Source: Thiorhodococcus sp.
GTDB lineage: Bacteria > Pseudomonadota > Gammaproteobacteria > Chromatiales > Chromatiaceae
Assembly: GCA_029257385.1 (NCBI GenBank)
Contig: JARIBS010000009.1
Coordinates: forward strand, 1-36,075
DNA length: 36,075 nucleotides
Direction: 5' to 3'
Below, in pieces: positions 31,951-36,075 of the stretch. A program made the translations under genes and the position numbers. The stretch's first letter is position 1. Every line of letters begins with the position of its first letter. The notes beneath the pieces are model-generated. The model was not told the DNA's origin. It did not search any database and was given only the letters and a program-made list of their open reading frames with translations.

Positions 31951-31977
31951 ATCTCAACAGCGGGCGGCCCGCTCGCG

Positions 31978-33171
31978 CTACATCCGGGCATCGAGATACT
32001 TTCCCGTCTCCTGGTGGGCAAAGTCTGGGATCATCGTGTAAAACAGCGCGATCAGATCCGGCTTGTCCCATCGCCCGGCGGTCTTCAGCTCTGCGATACG
32101 CGCGACGAACCGATCGAGCCGCTCGGCGTCGAAGATCGGCTCGTTCTTGATCACCCCGATACGCGCGAAGCGGTCCCTGTCCAGCACCTCGTGCTCGGTG
32201 AAGAACTCCTCACAGTCCTTCTCGCCCGTCGTGTCACTGGCGGCGAAGTAGCAGGGCCATTGGCGGCGGGGGATCAGCTCCTCGACCCGAGCGCGCGCCT
32301 CCTCCTCGCTCCCACAGGGCACTGCCTCGTAGCCCTGCGCGGCGAGATACCGGACCGTGATGGCGTCAAAAGTGCTCAAGTGCTGCTCCTCGGAGAGCTT
32401 GGGGAAGAAGATGTCGCGGTTATCCCCCAGCAGGCACGACATCAGGCAAAGCTCGCCGGACTCCTGCGGGGTTAAGAAATAACGGCGCACGTCGCGCGGT
32501 GCCGCCAGCGGTTGGCGTTTCATTAGACGCTGGTTGAAGCCGTGCAACAGGCTGCCATCGGAGAACGCCACGTTAGCGAAGCGCGCGGTGGAGATCGGGG
32601 TGTGAAGGCTCGCGCGCATCAGGAATAGCTCCATGATTCGCTTGCTCGCGCCCATCATGTTCACCGGGTTCGCCGCCTTGTCGGTGGATACGCAGAAATA
32701 CTTCCGCACCCCCTGCTCCCACGCCCAGCCCAGCGTGCGGTGGGTATTCAGAACGTTCACGTCGACCATGCGCATCAGTGTGAACGGGTCTTTCTCGCTG
32801 CGCACATGCTTGAGCGCCGAGAGGTTCAAAAGGTAATCGTAGCCCCCGCTCCAGCGCATCAGCGCATCGAATTCAACCGAGCCGCAGTCGATCGCGAAGG
32901 TGCGGAAATCCCCCTCGATATAGCCCAGGCTGCTGCGCAGATCGCGCACCAGCTCAACCATATTGTTCTCGCTGATGTCGACCACGTGCAGCACCTTCGG
33001 CCCGCGGCGGAAGATCTCGCGCACCACCGCCTGTCCGATGGAACCGGCACCGCCGATCACCAGGAACCGGCCGTCCCGCACCAGCGCCGAGAGCTCAACC
33101 TCAAAACGGGCAATGTCGGCCGCAAACAACGGCTCCGAGCGCCCGATCAACTCAAGTATATTCAATGCCAT
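31978..33171 (-). CDS. Soluble sugar-nucleotide dehydratase/epimerase (SDR, CapD-like)
   Basis: 397 residues. The Rossmann signature FLVIGGAGSIGQAVVREIFR (about 38-57) and the catalytic segment STDKAANPVNMMGASKRIME identify an extended SDR of the polysaccharide-biosynthesis (CapD) type without membrane helices. The tail (about 290-397) is longer than in FlaA1-like enzymes and is unusual, with charged segments such as EELIPRRQWPCYFAASD. It probably acts on a UDP-HexNAc sugar; substrate unknown. ATG at 33171 has GAGG eight bases upstream and is chosen over 33231. It is separated from WecB by a YdcF-like gene, all on the same strand. Confidence 0.85.
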   Translation of the reverse strand: MALNILELIGRSEPLFAADIARFEVELSALVRDGRFLVIGGAGSIGQAVVREIFRRGPKVLHVVDISENNMVELVRDLRSSLGYIEGDFRTFAIDCGSVEFDALMRWSGGYDYLLNLSALKHVRSEKDPFTLMRMVDVNVLNTHRTLGWAWEQGVRKYFCVSTDKAANPVNMMGASKRIMELFLMRASLHTPISTARFANVAFSDGSLLHGFNQRLMKRQPLAAPRDVRRYFLTPQESGELCLMSCLLGDNRDIFFPKLSEEQHLSTFDAITVRYLAAQGYEAVPCGSEEEARARVEELIPRRQWPCYFAASDTTGEKDCEEFFTEHEVLDRDRFARIGVIKNEPIFDAERLDRFVARIAELKTAGRWDKPDLIALFYTMIPDFAHQETGKYLDARM

Positions 33172-33423
33172 TCCGTGTACCTCATTGCTCTGTCTCGAAT
33201 AGGGTAGTGCCCCAATCCGTAGGCTGTGCAAATCGAAGTGTGTCCAGCCCTGTCAAGGGTTCACGCTAGCATTGATCCTCTCGATTGGGGCACTGCCCCG
33301 CTGTCAATCACAGCAACGCCTCGAATCCCAGAAAAGTCAGACCGCCCCCCATCCCGTGCCGGTCGACCCCGTGGCGGTGTCGCCGAGAAGGCCGCCTCCT
33401 AACACGCCACGGGCGCACTGGGA

Positions 33424-33438
33424 GCGGCCTTCGGCCGC
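33424..33438. repeat. GCGGCC-TTC-GGCCGC hairpin
   Basis: Perfect 6-base arms around TTC in the 285-base gap between the SDR and YdcF-like genes. Similar to REP-like intergenic hairpins; it may also attenuate transcription. Confidence 0.45.
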
Positions 33439-33456
33439 GACGCAACTACCCCGCCC

Positions 33457-34239
33457 CTACGGGTGGCCGCGATAGTCCAGCTTCACTTCCAGCGCCAGCA
33501 GGCCCAGATACTCGTAAATTGCCCGCTCGGTCTTGCGCAGGCTCCCAGCCGAAGGTAGCCAATACGACAGGGTGTGGCGCCGCACGCCACCTGTGTTGAA
33601 CCCCGTCGGCGCCGGGATCGGCTCCAACCCAGCCAGCTCGAAGTGCCGCACCGCCCGGCGCATGTGCGAAGCGGACGTCACCAAGAACAGACGCCCCCCC
33701 TTTCCGAGCACCTTCCGCACCGCGTACGCCTCCTGCGCCGTGTCCACCGGCGTGTCGAGCACCAGGATGCGCTCGGCATCCACCCCTAGTGCCCGCGCCG
33801 CCTCCGCGTACCCCAGCGCCACCGGTAATCGGGTCGGGTCGCGGCTCGCCCCACTCACCAGCAACCGGGCCTCCGGTAGGGCCTCGATCAGCCGCAACCC
33901 CTCCAGCAGGCGCAATGACGAAGCTTCACTCAGTCGAATCGAAGCCGGGGCCACCAGATCGGAGCTCCAACCGCCACCGAGCACCGCCACCGCCGCCACG
34001 TCCGGGTAAGCCCGCGGATCCCATACCGGCGGATAGCTCCATTCCAACGGTTTCAGGAGCCGATTCGCCACCGGCGTCCAGGAGCAAACGAAGACCAGGA
34101 GCAAGCCTAACGTCACCAGGATTCGCCCCAGACGGCGTCGGCCCAGCAGCCAAACCCCACCAGCCGACCAGACCAGCAGCGTCGCGAGCGCCAGCGGCAT
34201 GGACAGGGTCGCAACGATCGGCTTCACGACACCCCACAT
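33457..34239 (-). CDS. YdcF/ElyC family membrane protein (DUF218)
   Basis: 260 residues from ATG at 34239. Two N-terminal membrane helices (PIVATLSMPLALATLLVW and ILVTLGLLLVFVCSW) precede a DUF218 domain: AAVAVLGGGWSSD, LVSGASRDPT, LVLDTPVDTAQEAYAVRKVL and LVTSASHMRRAVRHFELAGL. In ElyC this family affects envelope and undecaprenyl-linked glycan metabolism; in EPS clusters such proteins are frequent but their role is unclear. The upstream alternative at 34305 lacks membrane character in the extra residues. It lies 99 bases after WecB on the same strand. Confidence 0.88.
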   Translation of the reverse strand: MWGVVKPIVATLSMPLALATLLVWSAGGVWLLGRRRLGRILVTLGLLLVFVCSWTPVANRLLKPLEWSYPPVWDPRAYPDVAAVAVLGGGWSSDLVAPASIRLSEASSLRLLEGLRLIEALPEARLLVSGASRDPTRLPVALGYAEAARALGVDAERILVLDTPVDTAQEAYAVRKVLGKGGRLFLVTSASHMRRAVRHFELAGLEPIPAPTGFNTGGVRRHTLSYWLPSAGSLRKTERAIYEYLGLLALEVKLDYRGHP

Positions 34240-34338
34240 CAAGGCCTGCTCTCCAACCCCCAGGGAATCCGTCACCCGTACCCATCTCCGATGATCGCCC
34301 ACCAACAGCCCCTACGATGGCCCGCCACCGAGGTGATT

Positions 34339-35448
34339 TCAATCGCCCACGTTCCTCTTGGTCAACAACTGCTCCAATGCCGCTACGATCCGCTCGCCAG
34401 CATACCCATCCCAAAGCTCCGGGATGCCGCCCTTCTGCCACTCACCCGCGAACAGTCGATCGCACACTGGTGCCAACTGCCCAGGGTCCGTACCGACCAG
34501 GACGTTGGTTCCGATACTCACCGTCTCTGGTCGCTCGGTGGTGTCTCGCAACGTCATGCAGGGCACGCCCATCACCGTGGCCTCCTCCGTGATCCCGCCT
34601 GAATCCGTGATCACCGCCTTGGCGTGCCGAACCAGATAATTGAATTCGAGATACGGCTGCGGGTCCACGAGACGAAGATTCGCCGGCAGATCCGCAAGCG
34701 TGTGCAAGGTCTTCTCTGTGCGCGGATGTACCGGGAAGACTACCGGAAGACCGCGTGTGCCCGCGCTGATCGCTGCCAACATCCGCTCCAGCGAAGCCCC
34801 AGCGTCGACATTGGCTGGGCGGTGCAAGGTCAGCACGAAATAGCGGCCTGCCTGCAATCCTAGTGCATCCCAGAAACCGGGCGGACGAAGCTGGTCCAGG
34901 TTGGCAAGCAGCGTATCAATCATGGTGTTGCCGACGAAGATGATCCGCGACTCCTCGACACCGGCCTTGCGCAGGTTGGCGTTTGCATACTCGCTGGTCG
35001 TGAAGAACCAGTTGGTGATGCTATCTGTCACCATGCGATTGACCTCCTCCGGCATGGTCCAGTCGCCGGAGCGAATGCCGCCCTCGACATGCGCGACTGG
35101 AATGCAGAGCTTCTGCGCCGCGATGGCGCAGGCCATGGTCGAGGTGACATCACCGACGACCAGACAGAGATCTGAGCGTGCATCCAGTAAGAGTCGCTCG
35201 TAGCGCGTCATGATCGCGGCTGTCTGCTCGGCCTGGGTACCAGAGCCGACCTCCAAGTTGACATCGGGCTCAGGGATGCCGAGTTGTTCGAAGAAAGACC
35301 CCGAGAGGCGGGGATCATAGTGTTGGCCAGTGTGGATGAGTCGATGGTGCAATAATCCACCCGCCTCGCGCCGTGCGTCTACGGCGCGGATGATAGGTGC
35401 GACCTTCATGAAATTAGGCCGTGCGCCGGCGATGACGTCGATCAACAT
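34339..35448 (-). CDS. wecB: UDP-GlcNAc 2-epimerase (non-hydrolysing)
   Basis: 369 residues. MLIDVIAGARPNFMKVAPII begins the GT-B-like fold; HTGQHYDPRLSGSFFEQLGI and VVGDVTSTMACAIAAQKLCI follow, with HVEGGIRSGDWTMPEEVNR, LTLHRPANVD and ITDSGGITEEATVMGVPCMT. All are hallmark WecB/MnaA motifs (active-site Asp and Glu in VGDV, HVEGG). It interconverts UDP-GlcNAc and UDP-ManNAc in the cytoplasm, supplying ManNAc or its uronic acid for the EPS; no WecC dehydrogenase is in the window. Start ATG at 35448. It is the first gene of the downstream minus-strand set, with an AT-rich leader behind it. Confidence 0.95.
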   Translation of the reverse strand: MLIDVIAGARPNFMKVAPIIRAVDARREAGGLLHHRLIHTGQHYDPRLSGSFFEQLGIPEPDVNLEVGSGTQAEQTAAIMTRYERLLLDARSDLCLVVGDVTSTMACAIAAQKLCIPVAHVEGGIRSGDWTMPEEVNRMVTDSITNWFFTTSEYANANLRKAGVEESRIIFVGNTMIDTLLANLDQLRPPGFWDALGLQAGRYFVLTLHRPANVDAGASLERMLAAISAGTRGLPVVFPVHPRTEKTLHTLADLPANLRLVDPQPYLEFNYLVRHAKAVITDSGGITEEATVMGVPCMTLRDTTERPETVSIGTNVLVGTDPGQLAPVCDRLFAGEWQKGGIPELWDGYAGERIVAALEQLLTKRNVGD

Positions 35449-35834
35449 TTCTTAACCCGAATTTTTCACAAAAAGGGCGACTCTCGTTTAACCAATTGAT
35501 AAAATTAGTGTAACGACGCCGATGTCGGCTCTCCAGATTTTAGAGGGAACCTCTATTCATTTTTACCCCCGTCATATTGGAACTCGCCAACTTCATTCAG
35601 AGCTTCGATTTGCGAAGGGAGCAACGAGGGGGCGGTCGCACCTATCTCGGCTGGCATGATCTAGATCGATCGGTTCTATGTTGTTGAGGGAACCCCATCT
35701 TAGACGGGGAAACTGTTTATTTGGAAATCACCTCACCTCGTCGGAAACCGTCACTGTGGACACGTTAAGGGACCGGAAGTGGAGGGAGGGAGAGCGGGCG
35801 GCGGTGAGACCGCAGCCGCTTGTCGCTGGGCATA
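35449..35834. other. Leader region upstream of wecB
   Basis: 386 bases, the first 130 AT-rich, with no supported gene. A weak minus-strand promoter candidate is TTACAC, 16 bases, TTAAAC at about 35487-35514. A small hairpin (AGAGG-GAA-CCTCT, around 35540-35555) is followed by T-rich sequence on the plus strand. Confidence 0.35.
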
Positions 35835-36075
35835 TCAAGGGCCTGCCGATCCGATCACGCGCAACCGCTTAGGCGGATCGAGGGGGGCGCCAAGAACGAC
35901 ACCAAACCCTGTGAGGAGCCATTGTGGCTCGCGGGCGAACAAGGGTTCGGCGTTGAACAGCCGGACGAGACCGGACTTGCTGGAGTTCAGGCTCCAAACA
36001 CCCGCCTGGCCTTGGACCGGGATCTCCCGCTCGCCGATATGGCCGGAGCCTGCGGTCAACGCCACCGAGCCATCC
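35835..36075 (-). CDS. Unknown protein, C-terminal end (cut by window edge)
   Basis: About 79 codons entering from the window edge and ending with a TGA at 35835-35837. The segment GHIGEREIPVQGQAGVWSLN, SSKSGLVRLFNAEPLFAREP, QWLLTGFGVVLGAPLDPP is rich in alternating hydrophobic residues like a beta-sandwich. I do not recognise the family. It could be the C-terminal domain of a larger EPS-modifying or surface protein, but that is a guess. Confidence 0.45.
   Translation of the reverse strand, partial: DGSVALTAGSGHIGEREIPVQGQAGVWSLNSSKSGLVRLFNAEPLFAREPQWLLTGFGVVLGAPLDPPKRLRVIGSAGP

Noticed and set aside
31579-32475. 298-codon plus-strand reading frame
   Set aside because: Antisense to the SDR gene and to the EPS relics, with low-complexity Pro/Ser/Arg content.
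35678-35872. 64-codon plus-strand frame upstream of wecB
   Set aside because: No ribosome site, no recognisable segment, and it overlaps the incoming gene on the other strand.

Overview
The window looks like plasmid DNA from a GC-rich gammaproteobacterium. The protein style (exosortase/PEP-CTERM-associated exopolysaccharide genes, PglK-like flippase, Gp49-type toxin remnant) would fit a purple sulfur bacterium (Chromatiaceae) or a relative, but that is inference; no rRNA or other taxonomic marker is present. Two exopolysaccharide (EPS) gene blocks flank a 10-11 kb plasmid-maintenance and mobile-element region.

Left EPS block (1-12364, all on the minus strand): a chain-length regulator (Wzz/GumC type), a tyrosine-kinase-like ATPase and the N-terminal stump of an exosortase form one overlapping unit. 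Next come an ABC-type flippase, an AT-rich glycosyltransferase, three packed or overlapping genes for glycosyltransferase, EpsG-like polymerase and glycosyltransferase, a further glycosyltransferase, a deletion derivative of an IS1595-family transposase, and a glycosyltransferase cut by the window edge.

Maintenance region (about 13.0-23.7 kb): two different replicons lie side by side. Replicon A has a frameshifted parA, a small partner gene, a DnaA box beside AT-rich DNA, a Rep_3 initiator and 21-22 bp iterons. Replicon B has five exact 22-bp iterons, a DnaA box inside the 3' end of its rep gene, a second initiator, and an intact parA plus partner flanked by AAGCT motifs. Around them are relics of IS3-, Tn3- and IS1182-family elements, outward-facing Tn3-type terminal repeats, a ScsD/TlpA-like thioredoxin gene, a tyrosine recombinase, an orphan HigA-like antitoxin with a dead toxin remnant, and a ribbon-helix-helix antitoxin-like gene with a broken start.

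Right EPS block (24.7-36.1 kb): a plus-strand run encodes a LegC-like aminotransferase, a sugar nucleotidyltransferase, a phosphoglycosyl transferase fused to a CapD-like N-terminal half, and a full membrane UDP-GlcNAc 4,6-dehydratase. Together these could make a UDP-4-amino-4,6-dideoxy sugar and load the first sugar on undecaprenyl phosphate. A minus-strand run encodes a PEP-CTERM-locus ATPase, remnants of a second phosphoglycosyl transferase fusion and of a TPR protein, a soluble sugar-nucleotide dehydratase/epimerase, a YdcF/ElyC-type membrane protein, WecB, and the 3' end of an unknown gene.

In the proposed pathway the right block supplies nucleotide sugars and initiates the repeat unit. 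The left-block glycosyltransferases extend it, the ABC protein flips it, the EpsG-like protein polymerises it, and Wzz with the kinase-like ATPase sets chain length and export. Many single-base frameshifts and truncated relics show a region under active rearrangement, or consensus errors in homopolymer runs.
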